From Streptomyces gardneri (GTDB taxonomy: Bacteria > Actinomycetota > Actinomycetes > Streptomycetales > Streptomycetaceae), in assembly GCF_006539185.1 (NCBI RefSeq), contig NZ_BJMN01000011.1, positions 303,883-367,882 on the forward strand: DNA of 64,000 nt, given 5' to 3'. Under the pieces are notes generated by a model. It did not search any database, was not told where the DNA came from, and was given only the letters and a program-made list of their open reading frames with translations. Made by a program: the position numbers and the translations under genes. Shown here one piece after another: positions 8,073 through 16,916 of this stretch. How positions within the stretch are numbered: position 1 is the stretch's first letter; every line of letters starts with the position of its first letter.

Positions 8073-9361
8073 GACGCCTTCTGACCTGCGCCGCCGCGCT
8101 CGCCCTGCTCCTCACCGGCTGCGCCGGCGGCGACGAGCGCCCCGACGACGGCGTCGTCCGGCTCCGCTTCCAGTCCCTCGCCTGGCAGAAGGAGTCCGTC
8201 GACGCCAACAAGCAGCTCGTGGCGGAGTGGAACGCCGCCCACCCGAAGGTCCAGGTCGACTACGTCCAGGGCAGCTGGGACTCCGTCCACGACCAGCTCC
8301 TCACCTCCTTCGAGGGCGGCGAGGCGCCGGACATCATCCACGACGCCTCCGACGACCTGGCCGACTTCGCCTACGGCGGCGACCTCGCCGATCTGCGCCC
8401 GCTCCTGTCCGAGCGGCTGCGCGCCGACATCCCCGCCCGCAGCTGGGAGACCACCACCTTCGGCGAGGGCATCCACGGCATCCCGTTCCTCCAGGAACCC
8501 CGCATGATCATCGCCAACCGGAAGATCCTGGAGTCCTCCGGCGTCCGTGTCCCCACCCCCGGGAAGCCCTGGACCTGGACCGAGTTCCGGCAGATCGCCC
8601 GGGACCTCACCACCGCCATGGGCCCCGGCCGGTACGCGGTCGCCTGGCCGCTCAAGGAGCCCGTCTCCGTCAGCCTCAACCTCGGCGTCTCGACCGGCGG
8701 CGGCCTGTTCCACCGCGGCGCGGACGGCCGGGTCACCGTCGACTTCGCCGAGGCCGACGCCGTCGTCCCCGGCACCGTCCACGACCAGGTGGTCACCGAC
8801 CGGACCGCCCCGCGCACGACCCTCGGCAGCGGCGGCTCCGACACCCTGCCCGGCTTCTTCGCCGGCAAGTACGCCATGGTCCCGCTGGGCTTCGCCTACC
8901 GGCAGCAGATCGCCCAGCAGGCGCCCAAGGGCTTCGACTGGACGGTGCTGCCCGCCCCCGCAGGGAGCGAGGGGCTCGCCCAGGGCGTCTCCCCGCAGAC
9001 CCTGTCGATCGCCGAGGACAGCCCGTACAAGAAGGAGGCGATGGAGTTCCTCGACTTCTTCCTGCGGCCGGCGAACATGGTGCGGCTCGCCCGTGGCGAC
9101 TGGATGCTGCCCACCGGCACGGCGGCGCTCGCCGACCCGTCCCTGCGCACCGCCCGCGACGGCTGGGCCGTCGGAGCGGAGGTGGCCGAGCGGCTGCGGC
9201 CCGCCCCCGCCCAGGGGGTGCGCGGCTATCCGGAATGGAAGGACAAGGTGGCGACACCGGCCTTCCAGGAGTACTACAGCGGGGCCATCGACGGCGCCGA
9301 GCTCCGCAGACGACTGGTGGAGGACGGCAATCGGGTGCTCGCCCGCTATCAACGCAAATGA
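8069..9361 (+). CDS. Sugar ABC transporter substrate-binding lipoprotein
   Basis: 430 residues. ATG 8069 overlaps the permease stop. The signal peptide MRRLLTCAAALALLLTGC ends in lipobox LTGC, so the protein is lipid-anchored outside the membrane. The mature part has the family-1 (MalE/UgpB-like) binding-protein pattern: EWNAAHPKVQVDYVQGSW, then DQLLTSFEGGEAPDIIHD and GIPFLQEPRMIIANRKIL. The sugar cannot be predicted. The position is odd, since in this transporter class the binding protein is normally the first gene; here it is last, after both permeases. Confidence 0.9.
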   Translation: MRRLLTCAAALALLLTGCAGGDERPDDGVVRLRFQSLAWQKESVDANKQLVAEWNAAHPKVQVDYVQGSWDSVHDQLLTSFEGGEAPDIIHDASDDLADFAYGGDLADLRPLLSERLRADIPARSWETTTFGEGIHGIPFLQEPRMIIANRKILESSGVRVPTPGKPWTWTEFRQIARDLTTAMGPGRYAVAWPLKEPVSVSLNLGVSTGGGLFHRGADGRVTVDFAEADAVVPGTVHDQVVTDRTAPRTTLGSGGSDTLPGFFAGKYAMVPLGFAYRQQIAQQAPKGFDWTVLPAPAGSEGLAQGVSPQTLSIAEDSPYKKEAMEFLDFFLRPANMVRLARGDWMLPTGTAALADPSLRTARDGWAVGAEVAERLRPAPAQGVRGYPEWKDKVATPAFQEYYSGAIDGAELRRRLVEDGNRVLARYQRK

Positions 9362-9490
9362 TGGATTCGTCATTACGAAACCTTGTTGAATAAGTCACAG
9401 ATGGGTGAAGGGTCTTCTCCCGGATCGCTCCCATCCGCGAGTGTTCGAACCGGCCACCGTGCCGCCCCCCACGAGGCGCGGTGGCCGCCC

Positions 9491-9496
9491 TAAGGT
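9491..9496 (+). promoter_or_regulatory. -10 element for a probably leaderless mRNA
   Basis: TAAGGT ends 7 bases before the ATG of the DUF1697 gene, so transcription would begin at or within one base of the start codon. No clear -35 is seen. Confidence 0.4.
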
Positions 9497-9503
9497 GAAC
9501 CCC

Positions 9504-10058
9504 ATGGCGAAGACATACGCGGCCCTGCTCCGCGGCATCAACGTGAGCGGACACCGCAAGGTCCCCATGGCGGAGCTCCGTTCCGTCCTCGAAGACCTCG
9601 GCCACCGGGACGTCCGCACCTACCTCCAGAGCGGGAACGCCGTCTTCACCACGGACTCGACCGCCTCCGACGCCGAGCTCACCACCGCGCTCGAGGACGC
9701 CATCGAGCAACGCTTCGGCTTCCGCGTCGACTGCCTCGTCCGCGACGGCGCCTACCTCGCGGCCGTCGCCGAGGCCTGCCCCTTCCCGGCCGCCGAGCTG
9801 GAGGGCAAGCAACTCCACGCGATCTACTACTCCGGACCCGCCGAGCCCGAACGCTTCGCCGCGATCGACCGGGAGGCGTACCTCCCGGAGGAGTTCGCCC
9901 TCGGCGACCGCGTGCTCTACCTCTACGTCCCCGAGGGCCTCGGCCGCTCCAAGCTGGGCGACGTGGTGACCCGCCCGTCGGTGGTGAAGGGGCTCGTGGC
10001 CACGGCCCGGAACTGGAACACCGTCGTCAAGCTCGTCGAGATGACCCACGAGGACTGA
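9504..10058 (+). CDS. DUF1697 domain-containing protein
   Basis: 184 residues starting [20 protein letters not shown], the conserved opening of DUF1697, followed by [20 protein letters not shown] and GNAVF. The family is widespread in actinobacteria and has no established function that I know of. No ribosome site precedes the ATG, but TAAGGT lies at the right distance for a leaderless transcript. It is the first of two plus-strand genes between the sugar importer and the sulfur cluster; no functional link is apparent. Confidence 0.88.
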   Translation: MAKTYAALLRGINVSGHRKVPMAELRSVLEDLGHRDVRTYLQSGNAVFTTDSTASDAELTTALEDAIEQRFGFRVDCLVRDGAYLAAVAEACPFPAAELEGKQLHAIYYSGPAEPERFAAIDREAYLPEEFALGDRVLYLYVPEGLGRSKLGDVVTRPSVVKGLVATARNWNTVVKLVEMTHED

Positions 10059-10069
10059 CAGAGGTTAAG

Positions 10070-10128
10070 TGGCCCAGCCGAAGGGCCGCCCATTGGCCCA
10101 GGGCGACGGGCCACCCGCTGACTAGATT
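10070..10128 (+). promoter_or_regulatory. Repeated TGGCCCA motifs and -10 upstream of the DsbA-like gene
   Basis: TGGCCCA occurs at 10070-10076 and again at 10094-10100. TGGCCC at 10094-10099 also pairs with GGGCCA at 10108-10113 as an inverted repeat with an 8-base spacer. TAGATT (10123-10128) is placed for a leaderless start at 10136. This looks like an operator next to a promoter; the protein that would bind is unknown. Confidence 0.35.
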
Positions 10129-10135
10129 CGGTCGT

Positions 10136-10786
10136 ATGACGAGCACGAGCGTGAGCACGAGCACCGAGACCGCCACCGAGCCCCGCACCACCGTCGACTT
10201 CTACTTCGACCCCGCCTGCCCCTTCGCCTGGATCACCTCCCGCTGGATCCTGGAGGTCGAAAGCCACCGGCCGATCGACCTCCGCTTCAAGGTCATGAGC
10301 CTGTACTTCCACAACGAGGGCAACACCCTGCCCGACTGGTACCGCGAGCTCGTCGACGCCTCGATCGGCCCGGTCCGCGTGGCGGCGGCCGCCGCCGAGC
10401 AGCACGGCGAGGAGATCCTGCGCCCGCTGTACACCGCTTACGGCACCCGCATCCACGAGAAGAAGCAGAAGGACTTCGACGCCGTGATCGCCGAGTCCCT
10501 CACCGAACTCGGCCTGCCGCCCGAACTCGCCGCCGCCGCCCACGACCCGGCGTACGACGAGACCGTCCGCCGCAGCCACGACGCGGGCAAGGACCCCGAC
10601 GCCGGGGCGTACGTCGGTACGCCGACGATCCACGTCGACGGCACGGTCTGGTTCGGCCCGGTCCTCCGGGCGATCCCGCGCGGCGAGAAGGCCGCCGAAC
10701 TCTTCGACAGCTTCCGCGTCCTGGCCGCCCACCCCGACCTCTTCGAACTGAAGAGGACCCGCACGGGCGGGCTCGACTTCGGCTAG
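10136..10786 (+). CDS. Mycothiol-dependent nitroreductase (Rv2466c) family protein, single-cysteine active site
   Basis: 216 residues with a DsbA-like thioredoxin fold. Family landmarks are [20 protein letters not shown] near the start, [10 protein letters not shown] (cis-Pro loop) and the end motif [13 protein letters not shown] [15 protein letters not shown]. In Rv2466c-type proteins the active site is C-P-W-C, used with mycothiol for reduction. Here it is C28-P-F-A31: the first (nucleophilic) cysteine stays but the second is alanine. A monothiol, glutaredoxin-like or transferase mechanism is therefore more likely than a dithiol one. The start is leaderless-looking (TAGATT 7 bases upstream). 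Confidence 0.82.
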   Translation: MTSTSVSTSTETATEPRTTVDFYFDPACPFAWITSRWILEVESHRPIDLRFKVMSLYFHNEGNTLPDWYRELVDASIGPVRVAAAAAEQHGEEILRPLYTAYGTRIHEKKQKDFDAVIAESLTELGLPPELAAAAHDPAYDETVRRSHDAGKDPDAGAYVGTPTIHVDGTVWFGPVLRAIPRGEKAAELFDSFRVLAAHPDLFELKRTRTGGLDFG

Positions 10787-10843
10787 GCAGGACAGACGTA
10801 CGGGAGAACGCGGAAACGTCCGGCGCGGTTCCGGCGGCAGGGG

Positions 10844-11590
10844 TCAGACGGCCGCGGCCACGCGGTCCGTCGCGCGCGCCGTCGCGCCGTCGTACCGCTC
10901 CACGAGCAGCGCGGCCAGTTCGGGCGACGGGCCCAGGACGTCCGCCAGGACGTCCGCCTCGGCCGCGCCCGCCGCGATGCGGTCCGGGAGGCGGCCGGGG
11001 GCGATCACGTACGGGGCGACGGCGACCCGGCGGACACCCGGGTCGGTACGGACGAGCCGTACGGCCTCTTCCGTGCGCGGGAGAGATGCGGAGGCGAACG
11101 CGGGCCGCACGGAGCACCAACCGGTGCGCCGCAGCTCCCGCGCCGTTTCTGCGATCACCGCGATCGCCTCCGGGTCGGTGGAGCCCGCCGAGGCCAGGAC
11201 GACCCCGGTCGCGCTCTTGTCGCCGGGGGTGAGCCCGGCCTCGTACAGCCGCCGCTCCACCGCCGCGATCAGCAGCGGCGAGGGGCCGAGGACCTCCGCC
11301 TGGCGGATGCTCAGGGACGGAGGCGCCTGGCGCAGGACGGCGGGGATGTCGGCCTTCGCGTGGAAGGCGCGGGTGAGGAGGAGGGGGAGGGCCACCACGT
11401 CCCGTACCCCGTCGGCGGCGAGCCGGTCGAGCACGCCCGGCACCGACGGCAGGTTGAAGTCCAGGAACGCCGTCTCCACGCGCAGCCCCGGCCGCAGCGC
11501 GCCGGCCCGGCGCACGAGCGCCTGGACGGTCGCCGCGTGCCGCGGGTCGCGGCTGCCGTGGGCGATGACGAGGAGGACAGGCCTGTTCAT
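10844..11590 (-). CDS. Sirohydrochlorin chelatase (CbiX/SirB-like)
   Basis: 248 residues, ATG at 11590. It opens PVLLVIAHGSRDPRHAATVQ; the His of AHGSRD is the metal ligand conserved in the chelatase superfamily. Two repeats are present: the second half again has a VVLASAGSTDPEA segment where the His is lost, and SVRPAFASASLPRTEEAV. Expected reaction: insertion of Fe2+ into sirohydrochlorin to make siroheme, the cofactor of the sulfite reductase encoded further up the same strand. It is the last gene of the sulfur cluster, 8 bases after the permease stop, and probably the end of the transcript. Confidence 0.82.
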   Translation of the reverse strand: MNRPVLLVIAHGSRDPRHAATVQALVRRAGALRPGLRVETAFLDFNLPSVPGVLDRLAADGVRDVVALPLLLTRAFHAKADIPAVLRQAPPSLSIRQAEVLGPSPLLIAAVERRLYEAGLTPGDKSATGVVLASAGSTDPEAIAVIAETARELRRTGWCSVRPAFASASLPRTEEAVRLVRTDPGVRRVAVAPYVIAPGRLPDRIAAGAAEADVLADVLGPSPELAALLVERYDGATARATDRVAAAV

Positions 11591-11598
11591 GGTGCGAC

Positions 11599-12501
11599 TC
11601 AGCTCTTCGTGAGCAGGCCACGGCGGCGCAGGACCGCACGCTCCAGCGGGCTGAAGATCAGCAGGTCGATGGCGATGCCGACGATCAGGATCAGGATGAT
11701 CGCCAGGAAGATGCCCGCCATGTCGATGTTGTTGCGGCCGTTCTCCAGGAGCTGGCCGAGGCCGAGGCCCAGGTCGGGCGAGGAGGCGATGATCTCCGCG
11801 GCCATCAGCGAGCGCCACGAGAACGCCCAGCCCTGCTTGAGACCGGCGAGGTAGCCGGGCAGCGCGGCCGGCATCACGATGTGCCAGGCGCCCTTGAGCC
11901 CGGTCGCGCCGAGCGTCTGGCCGGCCCGCAGGTAGAGCGGCGGGACCTGGTCGACGCCCGCGACGAGGCCGTTGGCGATCGACGGGACGGCGCCGAGCAG
12001 GATGACCGCGAACATCATGCTGTCGTTCAGGCCGAGCCAGAGCACGGCCGGTGCCACCCAGGCCACCGAGGGCAGCGACTGGAGACCGGAGAGGATGGGG
12101 CCGATCGCCGCGCGCACGAACTTCACCCGGGAGACCAGCAGTCCCAGCGGGGTGCCGATGGCGAGCGCCATGAGGAAGCCGAGCAGGGCCCGGGACACGC
12201 TGGTCCACAGGACTTCGAGGAGCGTGCCCTCCAGCCACATCGTGGTCAGGCTGTCCCAGACCGCGGACGGGGCGGGGAGCTTGTACTCGTCGGTGACCTT
12301 GCCCCAGACCAGCAGCTGCCACACGACCAGGATCAGCGCGACCGCGATGACCGGCGGGAACACCTTCTTGAGGAGGACCTCACGGACCGGGGTCCGCCGG
12401 ATCTGCACGCTGTCCAGGGCGTCCAGACCGGCTTCCAGGCCGGCGAGGTCGTCGGCCTTCCCCCTGCTCGGGGCCTTAGGAGTGGTGTCAGTGCTGGCCA
12501 T
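11599..12501 (-). CDS. ABC transporter permease, sulfonate/nitrate type (SsuC-like)
   Basis: 300 residues from ATG 12501, overlapping the ATPase gene by 14 bases. A 45-residue charged N-terminal tail precedes six membrane helices (first: VFPPVIAVALILVVWQLLVW). The binding-protein-dependent permease signature is YLRAGQTLGATGLKGAWHIV with PAALPGYLAGLKQGWAFSWR, typical of the SsuC/TauC branch. With the adjacent ATPase and lipoprotein it forms an importer for an organosulfur compound or sulfate. Its position inside a sulfur reduction cluster supports a sulfur substrate, which one is unknown. Confidence 0.86.
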   Translation of the reverse strand: MASTDTTPKAPSRGKADDLAGLEAGLDALDSVQIRRTPVREVLLKKVFPPVIAVALILVVWQLLVWGKVTDEYKLPAPSAVWDSLTTMWLEGTLLEVLWTSVSRALLGFLMALAIGTPLGLLVSRVKFVRAAIGPILSGLQSLPSVAWVAPAVLWLGLNDSMMFAVILLGAVPSIANGLVAGVDQVPPLYLRAGQTLGATGLKGAWHIVMPAALPGYLAGLKQGWAFSWRSLMAAEIIASSPDLGLGLGQLLENGRNNIDMAGIFLAIILILIVGIAIDLLIFSPLERAVLRRRGLLTKS

Positions 12502-13282
12502 GACGGCGGATCTCCCCACGCAGGTGCTCGGTGATCTCGAGGGACAGTTCCGCGACGTCGGAGTCCTCGATGCGGCGCGGCTGCGGGATGTCGATCTTCC
12601 ACTCGTGGGCGATCCGGCCGGGCCGGGACGAGAGGAGGACGACGCGCTCGGCCAGCCGCACGGCCTCGCGGACGTTGTGGGTGACGAAGAGCACCGACAC
12701 GTTCGTCTCCCGCCAGATCCGGGTCAGCTCGTCGTGCAGCACGTCCCGGGTGATGGCGTCGAGCGCGGCGAACGGCTCGTCCATGAGGAGCAGGTCGCTG
12801 TCCTGGGCGAGCGCGCGCGCCAGGGCGACCCGCTGGCGCATGCCGCCGGACAGCTCGTGGACCCGCTTGCCGTACGAGCCGCCGAGCCGCACGAGGTCGA
12901 GCAGCCGCTCGGCCTCCTCGCGCCGCTCGGCCTTGGGCACCCCGCGCAGTCGCAGGGCCAGTTCGATGTTCTTGCCCGCGGTGAGCCACGGGAAGAGGGC
13001 GTGCTCCTGGAACATCAGGGCCGGCCGGCCGCCGGGGGTCTCGATGGACCCCGCGGACGGCCGGTCGAGCCCGGCGACCAGGTTGAGCAGCGTGGACTTG
13101 CCGCAGCCCGAGGCACCCAGGAGGGTGACGAACTCGCCGGGAGCGACATCGAGCGAGATGTCGTCGAGGACGAGCTGTCCGCCGGCGGGTCCGCCGAAGG
13201 ACTTGGAGACATGCTCGATACGGGCGGCATGCGTCACCGCCGTGCGGTCCTCGGCCTTGGCGAGCGTCGCGGTCGTGGCCAT
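12488..13282 (-). CDS. ABC transporter ATP-binding protein, sulfonate type (SsuB-like)
   Basis: 264 residues. ATG 13282 lies 8 bases after AGGAGG; the GTG three codons upstream overlaps that site and is less likely. Walker A GASGCGKST, Q-loop FQEHALFPWL, signature LSGGMRQRVALARAL, Walker B LLLMDEPFAALD and switch His in VLFVTHNVREAV are all intact. The EHALFPWL Q-loop and RPGRI segment are typical of the SsuB/TauB family. It powers uptake through the adjacent permease. The 3' end overlaps the permease start by 14 bases, so translation is coupled. Confidence 0.9.
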   Translation of the reverse strand: MATTATLAKAEDRTAVTHAARIEHVSKSFGGPAGGQLVLDDISLDVAPGEFVTLLGASGCGKSTLLNLVAGLDRPSAGSIETPGGRPALMFQEHALFPWLTAGKNIELALRLRGVPKAERREEAERLLDLVRLGGSYGKRVHELSGGMRQRVALARALAQDSDLLLMDEPFAALDAITRDVLHDELTRIWRETNVSVLFVTHNVREAVRLAERVVLLSSRPGRIAHEWKIDIPQPRRIEDSDVAELSLEITEHLRGEIRRHGQH

Positions 13283-13316
13283 GGTCGTCACCTCCTGGGT
13301 ATGAGCTGCGGGCTGG

Positions 13317-14423
13317 TTACTTCGCGCCGAGACCGGCGTCGGAGACCTCGGGCTGCCCCGCGGCCTTCAGGACCTTGTTGAGCGGCTTCAGGTCGTAGAT
13401 CCCGGCGAGCTCGGGCTTCTTCAGGAGACCGGCCTTCACCGCGTGGTCGGCCTGCGACTGGAGGGTGGCCGCCAGCGGGTCGTTGGTGAACTGGATGGAC
13501 GGCCACGCGGCGTCGATCACCTTGTCGCCCAGCGCCTTGCCCGAGAGGCCCTTCAGCTTGGCGTTGGCCGAGGCCTTCGCCTTGTCCGGGTTGGCGTTGA
13601 TCCACTCGTTGGTCTTCACCGCGCCGCGCAGGAAGGCCTCGACGACGTCCGGGTGGGCCTTGAGGAACTTCTGCGACACGATGATGTTCGTGATGACGAA
13701 CTTCTTGTTCGGCCACAGGTCGGACTCGTCGAGCAGGACCTTCGCCCCGTCGCTGACCAGCTTCGATGCGGTCGGCTCCGGCACCCAGGCACCGTCGATG
13801 GCGCCGGAGGCGTAGGCGTTCGGGGTCACCTTGTTGTCCGTGCGGACCACGGAGACGTCGCCCTTGCCGCTCTGGGCGTCGACCTTCCAGCCCTTCTCGG
13901 AGATCCAGTTGAGGAAGGCCACGTCCTGCGTGTTGCCGAGCTGCGGCGTGGCGATCTTCTTGCCCTTGAGGTCGTCCAGGGTCTTGATCTTCGCCGGGTT
14001 CACCACGAGCTTCACGCCGCCGGAGGCCGAGCCGCCGATGATGCGGAGGTTGGTGCCCTTGGTCTTGACGTAGCCGTTGATGGACGGCGAGGGGCCGATG
14101 AAGCCGATGTCGATCGAGTCGGCGTTCAGCGCCTCGATCTCGGAGGGGCCGGCGTTGAAGGTGGTGGGCACCAGCTTCGTGCCGCCCAGCTCCTTCTGGA
14201 GGATGCCCTCCTGGTCGCCCACCAGCGCGGTGGCGTGCGTGAGGTTGGGGAAGTACCCGAGCCGTACGGTGTCGGCGGAGAGCTTCTCGCCCTCGGCGGC
14301 CACCTTCTTCTCGTCGTTCTTGGCGTCGGAGCCGTAGCCGCAGGAGGCGAGAGCGCCGATCAGCAGCGGCAGGGCGGCGGCGGCCAGGCCGCGGCGCAGG
14401 GTGGTACGGGTGGTGGCAGGCAC
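13317..14423 (-). CDS. ABC transporter substrate-binding lipoprotein, sulfonate type (SsuA-like)
   Basis: 368 residues from GTG 14423, which has GAGGGG 10 bases upstream; a TTG at 14447 is the alternative. Signal peptide with RRG start and lipobox LASC (IGALASCGYG). The mature protein matches the SsuA/NrtA fold: VRLGYFPNLTHATALVGDQE, GPSEIEALNADSIDIGFIGP, and KTLDDLKGKKIATPQLGNTQ. It presents a sulfur compound (sulfonate, sulfate ester or sulfate) to the permease. It is 34 bases upstream of the ATPase gene and 205 bases downstream of cysN, so it may have its own promoter or be read from the sulfate operon. Confidence 0.88.
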   Translation of the reverse strand: MPATTRTTLRRGLAAAALPLLIGALASCGYGSDAKNDEKKVAAEGEKLSADTVRLGYFPNLTHATALVGDQEGILQKELGGTKLVPTTFNAGPSEIEALNADSIDIGFIGPSPSINGYVKTKGTNLRIIGGSASGGVKLVVNPAKIKTLDDLKGKKIATPQLGNTQDVAFLNWISEKGWKVDAQSGKGDVSVVRTDNKVTPNAYASGAIDGAWVPEPTASKLVSDGAKVLLDESDLWPNKKFVITNIIVSQKFLKAHPDVVEAFLRGAVKTNEWINANPDKAKASANAKLKGLSGKALGDKVIDAAWPSIQFTNDPLAATLQSQADHAVKAGLLKKPELAGIYDLKPLNKVLKAAGQPEVSDAGLGAK

Positions 14424-14500
14424 GGGAAGTGTTCCCCTCGATGTCAACTTCTGCGAAGTCTGCGTTTATGTCGTTCGGGGTGGATCGGGTGGAGCCGCGT

Positions 14501-14520
14501 CGCACCGCTCGCGCGGTGCG
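14501..14520. other. Hairpin in the gap between cysN and the binding protein
   Basis: CGCACCGC at 14501-14508 and GCGGTGCG at 14513-14520 form a perfect 8-bp stem with a 4-base loop, without a T run. It could attenuate, process or separate the two parts of the sulfur cluster. The rest of this gap (14424-14628) shows no gene. Confidence 0.4.
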
Positions 14521-14628
14521 TGGAGGTCGGCGCGCAACATCGCGCAACACCTCCCTGGCCCGTGCCGAGGGTGCCGCCGCCCACGCGTCCACCCTCCTTG
14601 GCGAAGGTGGCGTAGATGTCCTGGAACA

Positions 14629-15978
14629 TCAGAAGTCCCACCCCTCCTCGTCCTCGACGACCGCGACGGCCTTGGTGGTGGCGAAGGACTCGCCCGCCAT
14701 GCCCGCCGCGAGCGTGGTGCCGTCCGCCGGGTCGATCAGCAGGAAGGAACCGGTACGGCGCGAGTCCGCGTACGCGTCGAGCGCGAGCGGCTCGGCCGTG
14801 CGCACGACGACCCGGCCGATGTCGTTGGCGACCAGCTGCCCGGGGTTCGGGTGCTGGGAGAGATCGTCCAGGGTCAGCCGCGAGGGGATCTCCTTGACGA
14901 TGGCCTTGACCGTGCGGGTCGTGTGCTTGAGCAGCACCCGCTGACCCACGGCGAGCGGCTGGTCGGCCACGTGGCAGACCGTCGCCTCGACGTCCTGGCT
15001 GGTCGCCGGGGCGTCACCGACCGGGGCGAGCAGGTCGCCGCGCGAGATGTCGATGTCGTCGGCGAGCCGGATCGTGACCGACTGCGGGGCCCAGGCGATG
15101 TCCACGGACTCGCCGAGCGCGTCGATCCCGCTGATCGTGGAGGTCCTGCCCGACGGCAGGACGGTGATCTGCTCGCCGACGCGGAAGGCGCCCGCCGCGA
15201 TCTGACCGGCGTAGCCCCGGTAGTCGGGGTGCTCGGCGGTCTGCGGGCGGATCACGTACTGGACCGGGAAGCGCGCGTGGCAGGCCGTCAGGTCGTGGCT
15301 GACCGGGACGGTCTCCAGGTGCTCCAGGACGGTCGGGCCGCCGTACCAGTCCATGTTCGCGGAGGGCTCCACGACGTTGTCGCCGGCGAGCGCCGAGATC
15401 GGGATCGCGGTGATCTCCGGGACGCCCAGCTCGGAGGCGTACGTCGTGAACTCCTCGGCGATCGCGGCGAAGACGGGCTCCCGGTAGTCGACCAGGTCCA
15501 TCTTGTTCACGGCCAGGACCACGTGCGGGACGCGGAGCAGCGCGGCGACGGCGGCGTGCCGGCGGGTCTGCTCGACCACGCCGTTGCGGGCATCGACCAG
15601 GACGACGGCCAGCTCGGCGGTGGAGGCGCCGGTGACCATGTTCCGGGTGTACTGCACGTGGCCGGGGGTGTCCGCGAGGATGAAGCGGCGGCGGGCGGTG
15701 GCGAAGTAGCGGTAGGCCACGTCGATCGTGATGCCCTGCTCGCGCTCGGCCCGCAGTCCGTCGGTGAGGAGCGCGAGGTCGGGCGCCTCCTGGCCGCGCT
15801 TGATGGACGCGGCCTCGACGGCCTCCAGCTGGTCGGTGAGGACCGACTTGGAGTCGTGCAGGAGACGGCCCACGAGCGTGGACTTGCCGTCGTCGACGGA
15901 GCCGGCCGTGGCGAAGCGCAGCAGGGTGGTCGCCGAGACGTCGGCGAACTCGGCGAACTGTTCGGTCGTGTTCGTCAT
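14629..15978 (-). CDS. cysN: Sulfate adenylyltransferase large (GTPase) subunit
   Basis: 449 residues, ATG 15978, two bases after the cysD stop. EF-Tu-like GTPase: P-loop GSVDDGKST at residues 26-34, switch region EREQGITIDVAYRYF, G3 DTPGHVQYTRNMVTGAS, G4 NKMD, then the beta-barrel domains. It couples GTP hydrolysis to the formation of adenosine 5'-phosphosulfate (APS) from sulfate and ATP by CysD. There is no CysC fused at its C terminus, unlike the CysNC proteins of mycobacteria; cysC is separate here. Ends LVVEDEEGWDF-like (VAVVEDEEGWDF). Confidence 0.93.
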   Translation of the reverse strand: MTNTTEQFAEFADVSATTLLRFATAGSVDDGKSTLVGRLLHDSKSVLTDQLEAVEAASIKRGQEAPDLALLTDGLRAEREQGITIDVAYRYFATARRRFILADTPGHVQYTRNMVTGASTAELAVVLVDARNGVVEQTRRHAAVAALLRVPHVVLAVNKMDLVDYREPVFAAIAEEFTTYASELGVPEITAIPISALAGDNVVEPSANMDWYGGPTVLEHLETVPVSHDLTACHARFPVQYVIRPQTAEHPDYRGYAGQIAAGAFRVGEQITVLPSGRTSTISGIDALGESVDIAWAPQSVTIRLADDIDISRGDLLAPVGDAPATSQDVEATVCHVADQPLAVGQRVLLKHTTRTVKAIVKEIPSRLTLDDLSQHPNPGQLVANDIGRVVVRTAEPLALDAYADSRRTGSFLLIDPADGTTLAAGMAGESFATTKAVAVVEDEEGWDF

Positions 15979-15980
15979 GG

Positions 15981-16916
15981 CTAGAAGTACCCTTCGCGCT
16001 TGCGGTCTTCCATCGCGGCCTCGGACATCTTGTCGTCGGCGCGGGTCGCGCCCCGCTCGGTGAGGCGGGAGGCGGCGATCTCGGCGATGACGGCGTCGAG
16101 CGTGGTGGCGTCGGAGTCGACGGCACCGGTGCAGGACATGTCACCGACGGTGCGGTAGCGGATGAGCCGCTTCTCGACCGTCTCGGTGTCCTTGGGGCCG
16201 CCCCACTCGCCGGCGGTCAGCCACATGCCGCTGCGCGCGAAGACCTCGCGCTCGTGCGCGAAGTAGATCTCCGGCAGCTCGATGCCCTCGCGGGCGATGT
16301 ACTGCCAGACGTCCAGCTCGGTCCAGTTGGAGAGCGGGAAGACCCGGACGTGCTCGCCGGGCGCGTGGCGGCCGTTGTAGAGCTGCCACAGCTCGGGGCG
16401 CTGGCGGCGCGGGTCCCACTGGGAGAACTCGTCGCGCAGCGAGAACACCCGCTCCTTGGCGCGGGCCTTCTCCTCGTCGCGGCGGCCGCCGCCGAAGACC
16501 GCGTCGAAGCGGTGCTGCTGGATCGCCTCGGTCAGCGGGACGGTCTGCAGCGGGTTGCGGGTGCCGTCCGGGCGCTCGCGCAGCTTGCCCGCGTCGATGT
16601 ACTCCTGCACGGAGGCGACGTGCAGTCGCAGCCCGTGCTCGGCCACGACCCGGTCGCGGTAGGCGAGGACCTCGGGGAAGTTGTGCCCGGTGTCGACGTG
16701 CAGCAGCGTGAAGGGGACCGGCGCCGGGGCGAAGGCCTTCAGCGCCAGGTGCAGCATGACGATGGAGTCCTTGCCGCCGGAGAAGAGGATCACCGGCCGC
16801 TCGAACTCGCCCGCCACCTCGCGGAAGATGTGGACGGCCTCCGACTCCAGGGAGTCGAGGTGCGACAGCGCGAACGGGCTGTCGGTCGTCTCGTGGACGT
16901 TGACGACGGTGGTCAC
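15981..16916 (-). CDS. cysD: Sulfate adenylyltransferase small subunit
   Basis: 311 residues from GTG 16916, which overlaps the cysC stop as GTGA. PP-loop motif SGGKDS at residues 46-51 binds ATP. Family text includes LLHVDTGHNFPEVLAYRDR, FGGGRRDEEKARAKERVFSL and the C terminus RKREGYF. It carries out the adenylyl transfer from ATP to sulfate, energised by CysN. Gene order cysC-cysD-cysN on one strand, with 4-base and 2-base junctions, indicates stoichiometric expression. Confidence 0.95.
   Translation of the reverse strand: MTTVVNVHETTDSPFALSHLDSLESEAVHIFREVAGEFERPVILFSGGKDSIVMLHLALKAFAPAPVPFTLLHVDTGHNFPEVLAYRDRVVAEHGLRLHVASVQEYIDAGKLRERPDGTRNPLQTVPLTEAIQQHRFDAVFGGGRRDEEKARAKERVFSLRDEFSQWDPRRQRPELWQLYNGRHAPGEHVRVFPLSNWTELDVWQYIAREGIELPEIYFAHEREVFARSGMWLTAGEWGGPKDTETVEKRLIRYRTVGDMSCTGAVDSDATTLDAVIAEIAASRLTERGATRADDKMSEAAMEDRKREGYF

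Noticed and set aside
13288..14592. Alternative minus-strand frame across the sulfonate binding protein
   Set aside because: It is a shifted shadow of the lipoprotein gene, which has a clear lipobox and family motifs in its own frame.
14444..14641. 65-codon minus-strand frame with DIYATFAKEGG downstream of cysN
   Set aside because: It overlaps the cysN 3' end, has no ribosome site, and becomes arginine-rich shadow text after the first 25 residues.
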